From the NCBI GenBank assembly GCA_021779005.1, contig JAJYBN010000010.1:1-12750 (forward strand): a stretch of 12,750 nt of DNA, written 5' to 3'. The stretch comes from Pseudomonadota bacterium. GTDB lineage: Bacteria; Pseudomonadota; Gammaproteobacteria; Natronospirales; REEB76. The notes under the pieces are model-generated. The model was not told where the DNA came from, did no database searches, and was given only the letters and a program-made list of their open reading frames with translations. Numbering within the stretch: position 1 is the first letter of the stretch; the number at the start of each line of letters is the position of its first letter. A program made the translations under genes and the position numbers. Below, one piece after another: positions 1-8,062 of this stretch.

Positions 1-303
1 AGTGCGTGCTGTCCCGGCACTGACCGTCGAGCAGTCGATCACCAGTGCGTTCTGAGTGAGAGTCGTCACCAGTTGATCCACTACCTCCAGCACGTCCTGG
101 TCGGCTGACACACACATGACCACAGCGTCGCACTCGTTTGCCAGAGCAGTGATGTCTTTAGCCGCCAGGCAACTGGTTTCCTGCGCCAGTGTTTCGGCTT
201 TGGGACGGGTGCGGTTGAATACCGCAGTCAGCAATTGGGCTTTGTGCAGATTGAGCGCCATGGGATAGCCCATGGCGCCGAGACCAATGAATCCGACATT
301 CAT
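1..303 (-). CDS. NAD(P)-dependent 3-hydroxyisobutyrate dehydrogenase-family oxidoreductase, N-terminal part
   Basis: Only the first 101 codons lie in the window; the gene runs off the left edge. The start is the ATG at 303-301, preceded by an AGGA at 315-312 with 8 bases of spacing. The protein begins MNVGFIGLGAMGYPMALNL, the dinucleotide-binding glycine loop plus the MGxPMAxNL signature of the beta-hydroxyacid dehydrogenase family. It continues through FNRTRPKAETLA and reaches the substrate-binding motif DCSTVS near residue 94. Family members reduce or oxidise short beta-hydroxyacids such as 3-hydroxyisobutyrate, tartronate semialdehyde or succinic semialdehyde in the cytoplasm. The residues seen do not separate these substrates, and the catalytic lysine domain is outside the window. 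Family assignment is firm; exact substrate is unknown. Confidence 0.9.
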   Translation of the reverse strand, partial: MNVGFIGLGAMGYPMALNLHKAQLLTAVFNRTRPKAETLAQETSCLAAKDITALANECDAVVMCVSADQDVLEVVDQLVTTLTQNALVIDCSTVSAGTART

Positions 304-377
304 AATTTTTGTCCTGGAGATAATGTTGCGCGATGCTATAGTTCAATCGTAGTCTTAATCGTGAGAAATATCAGCAG

Positions 378-848
378 ATGAAACACAATAGGGTGTTGTT
401 GGGATCAGGGAAGAGCATTGCGGTTATTGTTCTGGGGTTCCTGTATTTTGCAGCAGTCACTTTCCTGACCGGTTTTGTAGCCGCACATTCAAGTTACCCA
501 ACCTGGGAGCATGCCGTGCTTACACGACACGCGTATGGCGAATTTATAATCCGGGCTCTGGGATACGATTTCCTGAGGTACATCGTGCCAGCGCTTTTAG
601 TCGCTTATCTAGCCAGCCGTTTCAGACCCTCTCGCTGGTTTGCATACAGCATATTTTTAGTCGGACCGTATGCTGCTTACATGCTGGCAATGTCATGGTT
701 GTCTCCATTACCTGGCGGGAACGAATTGTTGGATGAATCCAATTGGAGGATCGATTATTGGATTACTACCTCGGTACTTTTATATGGACTCCCGCCTGCC
801 GTACTCTGGCTAATCTATAAAATTAATAAACGCGTTGTCCAGACGTGA
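378..848 (+). CDS. Hypothetical four-helix inner-membrane protein
   Basis: A 156-residue protein I do not recognise. Four hydrophobic stretches stand out at about residues 12-34, 64-80, 86-107 and 130-147, joined by short polar loops, so it is most likely an integral inner-membrane protein. The N-terminus (MKHNRVLLGSGK) is basic and the C-terminus (YKINKRVVQT) is also basic, which fits both ends facing the cytoplasm. The gene is more AT-rich than the genes on both sides and ends in an AT-rich stretch, hinting at recent acquisition. It is divergent from the oxidoreductase gene and convergent with the MFS gene, so it appears to be a single-gene unit. The ribosome-binding site is weak. No enzyme motif is visible and no function is proposed. 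Confidence 0.65.
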   Translation: MKHNRVLLGSGKSIAVIVLGFLYFAAVTFLTGFVAAHSSYPTWEHAVLTRHAYGEFIIRALGYDFLRYIVPALLVAYLASRFRPSRWFAYSIFLVGPYAAYMLAMSWLSPLPGGNELLDESNWRIDYWITTSVLLYGLPPAVLWLIYKINKRVVQT

Positions 849-870
849 CTTAATAATATCGATTGCAAAT

Positions 871-2157
871 TTATGTGATTGCCACTTGTGGCTTGCTGAC
901 GCCGATATTGCGCAACTCACGACTGTTAAGACAAGCGAGTGCGATCACTGTCAATGTCAGGCCGGCACCGGCGAATAATGCGGTCAATGAAATCACCTTG
1001 AGCAGAGCACCGGCGATTGCTGCGGATACTGGTCCCAGGCCCATGAAGGTGAACATCAGCACACTCATGGTGCGGCCCATCATCTCCTTGGATACCCGCT
1101 GTTGTATCCAGGTAAACAGTGCGATCTGTACGATGCCGGAGAGCATTCCCACGCACGCCAGCAGCACAGCGCCGGTGAGCGTCGTATGCACCAGTGTGAG
1201 ACCCACCACTACTAAACCGACGACGCTGTCGACACCCAGTACCATCAGGCCGAGGCGGCCGCGCGCTAGCCGCGTACCGATCCCGGAGAGGAAACTGCCC
1301 AAGAAGATGCCGACGCCATTGGCGGTCATCAGGATACCCAGGGACGCCGCCCCTAGATCCAGGCGCGTGTCTGCCAGCACCGGCAGGCCCACCTGGAGAG
1401 GTCCACCCACGAACACCGAGATCACCGCCGCATACAGGATGAAGGCGCGCAGCGGCAGATCCGACCATATGTAGCGTATCCCGGCCGCGATGCCTGCGAA
1501 TATGCCACCAGTGGTTTGTGGTGGATGACTGTCGCTGTGGATGCGCACCATCGCCAGTGAGGCCAGCGAGAACAGGAAACTCACCGCATCGATGCTGAAG
1601 GCCAGGCCCATGCCGTGGGCGTCGGCGAGTGCATGCTGTTGGCTGTTGGCACCCACGCTGATGATGACACCGGCGATTGCCGGGCCGACGATCATGCTGA
1701 GCTGACGCATGCCCATGAAAAGGGCATTGGCGCTGCGTAGCTGTTGCGGCTGCACCAGCTGCGGCAGGATCGCCGAGCCTGCCGGATAGGCAAATGCCGT
1801 CGCCAAGCCGATGCTGAGCGCCAATACGTATACCATCCACATGTGGATGGTGCCGGTCAGCACCAGTACCGCCAGTATCGCGACACACGCGGCGTTGATA
1901 GCACGTGCGCCCAGCAGCACGCGCCGGGGCGACATGCGGTCTACCATCGCCCCACCGATGAGCATGAAGGCTGCCCGCGGCAGCGCCATGACTGCCAACA
2001 CCAGACCGAGCGCCGCGGGATCGCCGGTGAGTTTCAGCACCAGCCATGGCAAGGCCACCAGTGTGAACTGGTCGCCTAGGGCCGAGACCGAGCTGCCGCC
2101 GAACAGCAGGTTGAAGTTGCGGTTGGAGAAAACCGATGCGGGTTTCTGATCAGCCAT
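871..2157 (-). CDS. MFS transporter, EntS-like (MFS_3) exporter family
   Basis: A 428-residue major facilitator protein with about 12 hydrophobic helices. After a short polar N-terminus it reads NRNFNLLFGGSSVSALGDQF, typical of the MFS_3 group (enterobactin exporter EntS and relatives). The MFS motif A loop between helices 2 and 3 is visible at residues 68-80 (GGAMVDRMSPRRV). The frame stays open upstream to 2316, but that start would overlap the 3' end of speA by 112 bases; the ATG at 2157 gives the normal family N-terminus and is preferred. It lies 47 bases downstream of speA on the same strand and may be read with it. An exporter for agmatine or a polyamine is conceivable from this position, but that is inference; the real cargo is unknown. 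Confidence 0.88.
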   Translation of the reverse strand: MADQKPASVFSNRNFNLLFGGSSVSALGDQFTLVALPWLVLKLTGDPAALGLVLAVMALPRAAFMLIGGAMVDRMSPRRVLLGARAINAACVAILAVLVLTGTIHMWMVYVLALSIGLATAFAYPAGSAILPQLVQPQQLRSANALFMGMRQLSMIVGPAIAGVIISVGANSQQHALADAHGMGLAFSIDAVSFLFSLASLAMVRIHSDSHPPQTTGGIFAGIAAGIRYIWSDLPLRAFILYAAVISVFVGGPLQVGLPVLADTRLDLGAASLGILMTANGVGIFLGSFLSGIGTRLARGRLGLMVLGVDSVVGLVVVGLTLVHTTLTGAVLLACVGMLSGIVQIALFTWIQQRVSKEMMGRTMSVLMFTFMGLGPVSAAIAGALLKVISLTALFAGAGLTLTVIALACLNSRELRNIGVSKPQVAIT

Positions 2158-2183
2158 TTTCAATAGTGTGCCGCGGTAGTCAG

Positions 2184-2212
2184 GAATGTCTGCTGAGCAG
2201 ACATTTATTTTT
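2184..2212 (+). terminator. Terminator-like hairpin at the speA stop codon, T-tract on the plus strand
   Basis: Arms AATGTCTGC (2185-2193) and GCAGACATT (2197-2205) are perfect complements around a TGA loop, 9 base pairs with a possible extra G-T pair. On the plus strand the stem is followed by TTATTTTT, the form of an intrinsic terminator. Both neighbouring genes are on the minus strand, where the T-tract is absent, so it would stop antisense rather than speA transcripts. The speA stop codon overlaps the stem foot. The same palindrome could instead be an operator for the MFS gene, whose start lies about 30 bases away. Confidence 0.45.
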
Positions 2213-4091
2213 CCAGATAGGTATAACCCTTTAAGCCTTCTTCGAGTTCCTTCAGGTATTGCGCCCGCTGGTAGGGATCGAGAGCCGTGGCCGAATCGAT
2301 CTTGTTGTGATAACAAGCCACCAGTTCGCTGGGCTCGAAGTGCACATAGCGCAGCACCACTTCGGCGGTGTCGCCCTGTTCCGGTTTCACCAGCCGGTAA
2401 CCATTGTCCCTGTCCAGCTCCACGTTTACCGAGTCGGTGTCACCGAACAGGTTGTGCATGTCACCGAGGATCTCCTGGTAGGCGCCCACCATGAAGAACC
2501 CCAGGTAATAGGGTTCGCCGTTATGCATGGTATGCACCGGCATGGTGGCTTCCAGTTCCTCTTCGTCTACATATTGTTCGATGCGGCCGTCGGAGTCGCA
2601 GGTCAGGTCCTGCAAGACCGCGCGGCGCGTGAGCTGCTCATCCAGGCGGTGCACCGGCATGATGGGGAACACCTGGTCGATGGCCCATACGTCCGGCACC
2701 GATTGGAACACGCTCATGTTGAGGAAGAACTTGTCGGCGAGTTTCTCGTCGATCTCGAAGATGGCTTCGGAATGCGCACGTGTCGTGGGTTTCAGGCCAT
2801 CGCGCACCTTGCGGCAGATGGCGTGGTAGATCTGCTCGGCGCGCGCGCGCTGCTCCAGGGTCAGCACCCCGTGGATATACATAGCCTGGGCTTCGCCGTT
2901 CCAGTAGAGCGCGTCTTGATAGACCTCCAGCAGCGAGCGGTTATCGGCATTCTCGTAGTCCTCCCACAGGTCCGTGAGGATCTGCGGATCCTCGGGGTCC
3001 GGAGGTGCCAGCGGCTTGTCGGGGATGGATTCCCGGTCCACAACTTCTGTGATAAGCACTGCGTGGTGCGCGGTGATGGCGCGACCCGACTCGGTGATGA
3101 TGCTGGGGTGCGGTAACTCGTAATCGGCACACACTTCCCACAGGGACCGCACGATGGTGTTGGCGTATTGCTCCATGCTGTAGTTCATGGAGCAGGAGCT
3201 GCGCGAGCGCGTGCCTTCGTAGTCCACGCCCAGGCCACCGCCCACGTCCATGACGCGCACGTTGACCCCGAGCTCGGCCAGTTCCGCGAAACAGCGGCAG
3301 GCTTCCAGCATGCCGCGCTGCACGTCGCGGATATTGGCGATCTGTGAGCCCAGGTGGAAGTGCAGCAGTTGCAGGCAGTTGAGCATACCGGCGGCCCGCA
3401 GCCGCTCCACGGCCTCCAGGATCTGCACCGCCGACAGGCCGAACTTGGATTTCTCGCCGCCGGTATGTTCCCACTTGCCGCGCCCGGTGCTGGTGAGGCG
3501 TACGCGTACGCCGATGCTCGGTTTCACGCCCATCTCCGCGGCTTCTTTGAGCAGCAGGTCCAACTCATTGGGTTTTTCGATCACCACGTAAACCTTGTGG
3601 CCTAGTTGCTGGCCGATGAGCGCCAGCCGCAGATACTCCCGGTCCTTGTAGCCGTTGCACACGATGCTGGCGCCGGCCGGCGCCAGGGCCAGCACCGCCA
3701 TGAGTTCCGGTTTGCTGCCGGCCTCGAGTCCCACCCGGCCCTCGCCGTGCTTGAGGATGTCCTCCACCACCGCGCGCTGCTGGTTCACCTTGATGGGATA
3801 GACCGCGGTGTAGTTGCCCTGGTATTCGTGATAACGCATGGCGGCCGTGAAAGCGCCGCACAGCCGGTCCACCCGGTCGCGCAGGATGTCGCCGAAACGG
3901 AACAGCACCGGCAGGTTGAGGCCCGACTTGCTGACCTCGGTGGCCAGGCGATGCATGTCCACGCAACCGTCTTCGCGGCGGCGTGTGGGGAACACCACCA
4001 GGTGACCGTCGTCGCTGATGTCGAAGTACCCATCGCCCCAGCGCAGCACGTTGAAGATCTCGCGGGCGTCCTGGATCGGTTGACTGCTCAT
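2205..4091 (-). CDS. speA: Biosynthetic arginine decarboxylase
   Basis: A 628-residue fold-III, PLP-dependent decarboxylase that converts arginine to agmatine, the first step of the agmatine route to putrescine. The Schiff-base lysine is K101 in AVYPIKVNQQ. Other cofactor and active-site signatures are HFHLGSQ (244-250), the phosphate-binding loop DVGGGLGVDYEGT (282-294), the ESGR glutamate (334) and the cysteine motif LTCDSDGRI with C498 and D499. Length matches SpeA, about 630-660 residues. The frame is open to an ATG at 4142, but the ATG at 4091 is preceded by a GGAG 10 bases upstream and gives the normal family start (REIFNVLRWGDGYFDI), so it is chosen. The MFS gene follows closely. A perfect inverted repeat lies about 100 bases upstream and may be an operator. 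Confidence 0.97.
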   Translation of the reverse strand: MSSQPIQDAREIFNVLRWGDGYFDISDDGHLVVFPTRRREDGCVDMHRLATEVSKSGLNLPVLFRFGDILRDRVDRLCGAFTAAMRYHEYQGNYTAVYPIKVNQQRAVVEDILKHGEGRVGLEAGSKPELMAVLALAPAGASIVCNGYKDREYLRLALIGQQLGHKVYVVIEKPNELDLLLKEAAEMGVKPSIGVRVRLTSTGRGKWEHTGGEKSKFGLSAVQILEAVERLRAAGMLNCLQLLHFHLGSQIANIRDVQRGMLEACRCFAELAELGVNVRVMDVGGGLGVDYEGTRSRSSCSMNYSMEQYANTIVRSLWEVCADYELPHPSIITESGRAITAHHAVLITEVVDRESIPDKPLAPPDPEDPQILTDLWEDYENADNRSLLEVYQDALYWNGEAQAMYIHGVLTLEQRARAEQIYHAICRKVRDGLKPTTRAHSEAIFEIDEKLADKFFLNMSVFQSVPDVWAIDQVFPIMPVHRLDEQLTRRAVLQDLTCDSDGRIEQYVDEEELEATMPVHTMHNGEPYYLGFFMVGAYQEILGDMHNLFGDTDSVNVELDRDNGYRLVKPEQGDTAEVVLRYVHFEPSELVACYHNKIDSATALDPYQRAQYLKELEEGLKGYTYLEK

Positions 4092-4187
4092 GCTAACGGG
4101 ACTCCACAGGCGGGTGAAGAAAACCGCGCAAGCGTACGGCAAGCGGCATCAATATAAAAGAGTGTGCGCCCGAAAAACGGATGATGC

Positions 4188-4203
4188 TGTCTAAGTTTAG
4201 ACA
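4188..4203. promoter_or_regulatory. Perfect inverted repeat upstream of speA, possible operator
   Basis: TGTCTAA and TTAGACA are perfect 7-base arms separated by GT. The site lies 97 bases upstream of the speA start, in the promoter region between speA and the DUF4124 operon. Its outer half-sites TGTCT/AGACA recur in the palindrome at 2187-2203 in front of the MFS gene, with the spacer longer by one base. Dimeric repressors bind such sites, but no regulator gene is visible in the window, so the role is inferred. Confidence 0.4.
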
Positions 4204-4229
4204 CTGGGGTTTTTATGTATGCGGCTGTG

Positions 4230-4246
4230 CGCCCGGACACCGGGCG
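4230..4246. other. GC-rich hairpin between the DUF4124 operon and speA
   Basis: CGCCCGG and CCGGGCG pair perfectly around an ACA loop. The hairpin stands in the 276-base gene-free stretch between the end of the second DUF4124 gene and the speA start. No T-tract follows on either strand, so it is at best a weak or Rho-assisted terminator for the glnK-DUF4124 transcript. The rest of this stretch holds no convincing gene. Confidence 0.35.
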
Positions 4247-4367
4247 TCATGCGTTATATATAGTGAACACTTTGGTCCCGACGTCCCCACGCTGACAGCC
4301 TGTGGTTATTTGTCGGTACAGCCGTATCAGCGGCGCAGTTCTTGTCCGGCGGTACTCACGCACATGC

Positions 4368-4832
4368 CTAGCTTCCGGCACATAACTTGTTCACGTCGTC
4401 CTGGGCCTGTTGGCGGAATTTGACCAGATCATCGCCGGTGTAATAGGTGGGATGTGCACTGCTGGCGTTGGTGATGACTTTATGGGCCTGCATGTATTCC
4501 TGCAGGCGTTTGCGCGCCGCTTCACAGGCCTGCTGTTTCTGGGCTTTTTGCTCGGACTGTTGATGTGCGGCAGCTGCGGCTTGTTGCTGCGCCTGATTGG
4601 CGGCGTCCATGGACTTCACCAGCTGCTGCTGCTGTTCAACACCGGTGATATCCGGCGGCGGCGGCACCACGTCCACCAGTTTGGCTTTGGTGACGGCGTC
4701 CGGTGGTGGTGTCTGGGAGTAATGCACGTTGCCCTGGGCATCCACCCAGCGATATACCTGGTCAGCACGGACTGCCAAGCCTGTCAGTGCCGCCACCGTC
4801 AACAACGCCACGCATGCTGTCCGCATGTTCAT
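4368..4832 (-). CDS. Exported DUF4124-domain protein (second copy)
   Basis: A 154-residue protein with a signal peptide (residues 1-23, ending LAVRA) followed directly by a DUF4124 motif, QVYRWVDAQGNVHYSQTPP (25-43). A glutamine- and alanine-rich helical linker follows (about 66-100), then a C-terminal segment with C103 and C151. The cysteines are 48 residues apart, exactly as in the upstream neighbour, so the two genes look like diverged tandem duplicates; a disulfide is likely in the periplasm. The start ATG overlaps the neighbour's TGA stop as ATGA, indicating translational coupling. DUF4124 is a small periplasmic or envelope domain of unknown biochemical role, so no specific function is claimed. 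Confidence 0.85.
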   Translation of the reverse strand: MNMRTACVALLTVAALTGLAVRADQVYRWVDAQGNVHYSQTPPPDAVTKAKLVDVVPPPPDITGVEQQQQLVKSMDAANQAQQQAAAAAHQQSEQKAQKQQACEAARKRLQEYMQAHKVITNASSAHPTYYTGDDLVKFRQQAQDDVNKLCAGS

Positions 4833-5248
4833 GGCGGTGAACCCGCCGGTGAACAGGCCACGGTCACCTGGTTGCGGGCCTGTTGGATGATTTGCGCCTG
4901 TTTGTCCTTGGTAAGCACCGACTTGTTGCCACTGGCGTCCACCGTATACAGCGCCCCGGCGGTCAGGTACTTGCCGAGCTCCTGTTTGGCGGTCTTGCAG
5001 GCGGGAGCATCGTCCGGAGAAATTGCTGGTACCTGATTGGCACTGCCGGCAGACGGCGCACTGCTGGCGGCCGGCACCTGGTCGCTGGCCGTATTGATGA
5101 TGTCGGTCGGTTGCGCGTTGGGGGTTTGGGGTACGGAGCTGTAATGCACGTTGCCATCCTTGTCCACCCACTTGTAGACCGCGGTATCTGCCAGCGCCGC
5201 GCCCATAACCAGCGCGGCCAGCAGCAGCACAATGCAGCGTGATTTCAT
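4829..5248 (-). CDS. Exported DUF4124-domain protein (first copy)
   Basis: A 139-residue protein with a clean signal peptide (residues 1-20, MGAALA then DTA) and a DUF4124 motif, AVYKWVDKDGNVHYSSVPQ (23-41). A proline-, serine- and alanine-rich linker (45-80) leads to a C-terminal segment with C84 and C132, matching the cysteine spacing in the gene behind it. The ATG at 5248 is chosen over an in-frame GTG at 5257 because a full AAGGAG lies 8 bases upstream of it; that motif itself overlaps the GTG. It starts only 12 bases after glnK, so the PII gene and both DUF4124 genes most likely form one transcript. Periplasmic location is inferred from the signal peptide; function is unknown. Confidence 0.88.
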   Translation of the reverse strand: MKSRCIVLLLAALVMGAALADTAVYKWVDKDGNVHYSSVPQTPNAQPTDIINTASDQVPAASSAPSAGSANQVPAISPDDAPACKTAKQELGKYLTAGALYTVDASGNKSVLTKDKQAQIIQQARNQVTVACSPAGSPP

Positions 5249-5260
5249 ACTGGACACTCC

Positions 5261-5635
<375 letters not shown>

Positions 5636-5663
5636 CTAACAGTCTAGCACCGGCCCCGGAGGC

Positions 5664-5693
5664 TTGGGTGGGGGGCGCCGGGACATATATACT
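5664..5693 (+). promoter_or_regulatory. Candidate sigma-70 promoter for ubiK
   Basis: TTGGGT (5664-5669) and TATACT (5688-5693) are separated by 18 bases in the divergent glnK/ubiK interval. The -10 matches five of six consensus bases, the -35 three. The predicted transcript would start near 5700, shortly before the ubiK start. Confidence 0.35.
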
Positions 5694-5710
5694 GATATCT
5701 CATCAACGAC

Positions 5711-5995
5711 ATGGCAGCGATCATGGCACTAGATCCCAAGGTTCTGGATGATCTGGCAAAAAAACTCGCCGACGCGGTACCGGCCGGCTTGCGCGACCTG
5801 CAGGCTGACGCCGAGCGCAACTTCAAAGCCGTATTGCAGAGCGCGTTTGCCAAACTCGAGCTGGTCACCCGCGAAGAGTTCGACGTACAGTCAGCCGTCC
5901 TGGGGCGCACCCGCGAGCGCCTCGAGCAGCTGGCCGCGCGTCTCAAGGAACTGGAGACCGCCTTGCAGGGCGGTGACAACAGCATAAAGAACTGA
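5711..5995 (+). CDS. ubiK: Ubiquinone biosynthesis accessory factor UbiK (BMFP family)
   Basis: A 94-residue protein of the UbiK/YqiC family, normally 80-100 residues. The N-terminal part (DPKVLDDLAKKLADAVPAGL) is the amphipathic lipid-associating helix. The C-terminal part holds the family motif TREEFDVQSAVLGRTRERLEQL and continues into a coiled coil (about 52-85), which forms trimers in studied members. UbiK works with UbiJ as an accessory of the aerobic Ubi complex that assembles ubiquinone. Two in-frame ATGs, at 5711 and 5723, are possible; neither has a strong ribosome-binding site, and 5723 would give the more typical MALDPK beginning. It is followed after 44 bases by the broken comM gene, a usual neighbour. 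Confidence 0.9.
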   Translation: MAAIMALDPKVLDDLAKKLADAVPAGLRDLQADAERNFKAVLQSAFAKLELVTREEFDVQSAVLGRTRERLEQLAARLKELETALQGGDNSIKN

Positions 5996-6039
5996 CGCCC
6001 GCCGCAATCCGCGTTACGCCGCCACCAGGGAAGGAGAGA

Positions 6040-6842
6040 GTGGAACATGCTAGCCAGGCCATCAGCTGTGCCCAGGTTAGCATCGACGCGCCCGAAGTCA
6101 TCGTCGAAGCACATCTTTCCAACGGTCTGCCCAGTTTCGCCATCGTCGGGCTGCCGGAGGCCGCGGTGCGCGAAAGCCGCGACCGGGTGCGCAGCGTGCT
6201 GCTCAACTCACGTTTCGATTTCCCCCCGCGCCGCATCACACTGCTTCCGGCGTGGCCTTCGTGGGCGGTGGTTCCTATCCGCGTCCCGGCGAGGTCTCAC
6301 TCGCGCATCACGGCGTGCTGTTCCTGGATGAGCTGCCAGAATTCGAGCGGCATGTGCTGGAAGTGCTGCGCGAACCGCTGGAGACCGGCCAGATCGTAGT
6401 CTCGCGTGCCGCACGCCAGGTGGAATTTCCGGCGCATTTCCAGCTGATCGCCGCCATGAACCCGTGCTCCTGGGTCGATCTGGGCGACGCATCCGGACGC
6501 TGCCGTTGCAGCCTCGAAGAAGTGTTGCGGCCCGATAGCCCGGCGGACGGTGAGACTAGTCAGGTGATCGCCGCGCGCGTGGCAGCTGCACGTCTCAGGC
6601 AATTGGCGCGCAGCGGCAAATGCAATGCGCGCCTCACCACCCGTGAAGTAAACCGTCACTGCGTCCCTGAGACCGCCTGTTTCCAACGTGCAGCCAAGAC
6701 GCTGCGCTGTCTCACGCCTGGATTCATCCGCGACTTCGGCGGCAGGTGGCAGGCGTCGGGCTATTGGTCATTGCCGCTCATCCGGGTTTTTCTATCGCCC
6801 ATCCGAAAACAGCCTATATTTTTCATGCGTGAGGCCGAATAG
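6040..6842 (+). pseudogene. comM: comM remnant (YifB-family Mg-chelatase-like AAA+ helicase), multiply deleted and frameshifted
   Basis: The N-terminus is clear: from a GTG at 6040, behind GGAAGGAG, the frame reads SIDAPEVIVEAHLSNGLPSF, then FAIVGLPEAAVRESRDRVRS, as in ComM. At about 6240 homology jumps, in another frame, to GVAFVGGGSYPRPGEVSLAH and the Walker B segment GVLFLDELPEF. By comparison with full ComM (about 500 residues) roughly 195 codons are missing, including Walker A. The next segment reads MNPCSWVDLGDASGRCRC, where intact proteins have CPCGY, so a zinc-ligand cysteine is lost. About 27 codons are then missing before LRPDSPA. Homology fades after about 6700, possibly shifting to a third frame. 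ComM is the branch-migration helicase of natural transformation; this copy cannot be functional. Confidence 0.9.
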
Positions 6843-7030
6843 CCATCAGGCGATGACCATAAAATGGCGTAGAGTCTGCGGCAAAAGAAGCTGCGGCCGG
6901 GGCAGAAACCGGACAGCGGCACATACTTGGGGTGATCGATAACGCTTGTTGGGCGCAGGCCCAGTTCTCCTGCAAGCATCGAGATGCGGCTGCACAGCAT
7001 CTTGGGTTTCATAACATATTGGGGGTAACC

Positions 7031-8008
7031 ATGACGTTCAACAAAGCATTGATTTGCTCTGTGGTGTTCTGCTGCCCATTGGTATTAATCGGCAACAGCT
7101 GGGCAGACCCTTCCTCCCAAAGCCTGTGTGACATGCCTGAAAGCACACCGCATTGGCATGACTACTGCGGAAATGGGGGCTCCAATAACTCAAATTACAA
7201 TAACGCCGCTGCCCAGCAGGCAGCTGCGGCTGCAGCGGCCGCCGCAGTCCAGCGTCAGCACGAAGCCGAGCTCCAGCAGCAGCGCATCGAAGCTGAAAAC
7301 AAAAAGCGCATGGAAGACATCGCCAACCAGGCCAAATTCATCGATGATCGTAATGCCGCCGCCAGTACTCTGCGCGGCGCGGATGGCGGTACAGCGTCTG
7401 AGGACTTGGATACGAGCGGGTTGCGCGGCAGCAGTGGAACATCGGATGGGCTGAAAGGGACTGGACTGCGTGGCAACGGTACGACCACCGAGCTGCGGGG
7501 CTCGAATACTGCCCCTAAGGAAACACCCAACCAGGATCCCATGGTGGTAGATGCGCGCCACGTACCCAGCGGCTTGCCGAAATCCATCGCTGCCGAGATC
7601 CCGGAGACACCGGCAGGCGACCGGGTGCGCAAGGGTTTCGAGGCAATCATGAATCACGACTGGAACGCCGCGCATGCCTGGTTCCAGGACGCGCTCAATC
7701 ATGATCCCGGAAATGCCGGCATCCAGCGACTGGTTAATCTGGCGGACTACACCATGAAATACAACAACCGTATGCAGATACAGGCCAGGCAAGGTGAAGC
7801 GGCCGCCATGGTGAAACCTGTGCTGCCGTCCGGGAACACGAAGAATGCGCAAGGCATGAGTGTGGATCTGGCCAAGGCGCTCAACAACTACAACCAGAAG
7901 TTCACTCAGCGCCCGCCCGAAAAAATAAAGCCGAACTGGAAGGCCTTCTTCGATGCGCTTTTCGTACCAGGCAAGCGCTATAGCGAGGTAGCCGCTGTCA
8001 GGGGCTGA
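7031..8008 (+). CDS. Exported protein with LRG repeats and TPR-like segment, function unknown
   Basis: A 325-residue protein I do not recognise. A signal peptide covers residues 1-25 (cleavage after NSWA). A short cysteine-containing segment (C33, C46) follows, then an alanine run and a charged coiled coil (about 59-105: AAVQRQHEAELQQQRIEAEN). A low-complexity glycine/serine/threonine region (113-160) carries four LRG units at 114, 131, 146 and 155 and one LKG at 141. Residues 196-245 (RVRKGFEAIMNHDWNAAHAWF) look like a TPR hairpin. The start at 7031 is preceded by GGGGGT and gives a proper signal peptide; the longer frame from 6932 does not. It is first in a run of five plus-strand envelope genes. 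A periplasmic or surface scaffold role is plausible but inferred. Confidence 0.82.
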   Translation: MTFNKALICSVVFCCPLVLIGNSWADPSSQSLCDMPESTPHWHDYCGNGGSNNSNYNNAAAQQAAAAAAAAAVQRQHEAELQQQRIEAENKKRMEDIANQAKFIDDRNAAASTLRGADGGTASEDLDTSGLRGSSGTSDGLKGTGLRGNGTTTELRGSNTAPKETPNQDPMVVDARHVPSGLPKSIAAEIPETPAGDRVRKGFEAIMNHDWNAAHAWFQDALNHDPGNAGIQRLVNLADYTMKYNNRMQIQARQGEAAAMVKPVLPSGNTKNAQGMSVDLAKALNNYNQKFTQRPPEKIKPNWKAFFDALFVPGKRYSEVAAVRG

Positions 8009-8062
8009 GACAGGCAGGTGGGCATCAAGCACCGAAAATAAAAATTTCTATAAAGGGCAGCT

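Noticed and set aside
881..892. GCCAC-TT-GTGGC hairpin near the MFS stop
   Set aside because: It lies inside the last codons of the MFS gene, has a two-base loop and no T-tract.
863..1474. Plus-strand open frame antisense to the MFS gene
   Set aside because: Composition is arginine-, threonine- and proline-rich as expected for an antisense shadow, and the minus-strand frame has clear transporter motifs.
2158..2316. N-terminal extension of the MFS protein
   Set aside because: It would overlap the end of speA and adds a polar, arginine-rich stretch not seen in the family; the ATG at 2157 fits.
2259..3116. Long plus-strand open frame antisense to speA
   Set aside because: It is the mirror of a GC-rich, strongly conserved coding sequence; its protein has no recognisable motif and no ribosome-binding site.
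4181..4423. Plus-strand 80-codon frame in the speA leader region
   Set aside because: No ribosome-binding site, no domain, and its end overlaps the second DUF4124 gene; the interval is better explained as regulatory.
6843..7030. Search for mobile-element ends or a small gene between comM and the LRG-repeat gene
   Set aside because: No inverted repeat, transposase fragment, tRNA or convincing small gene is visible; the frame from 6932 is only an upstream extension of the exported protein.
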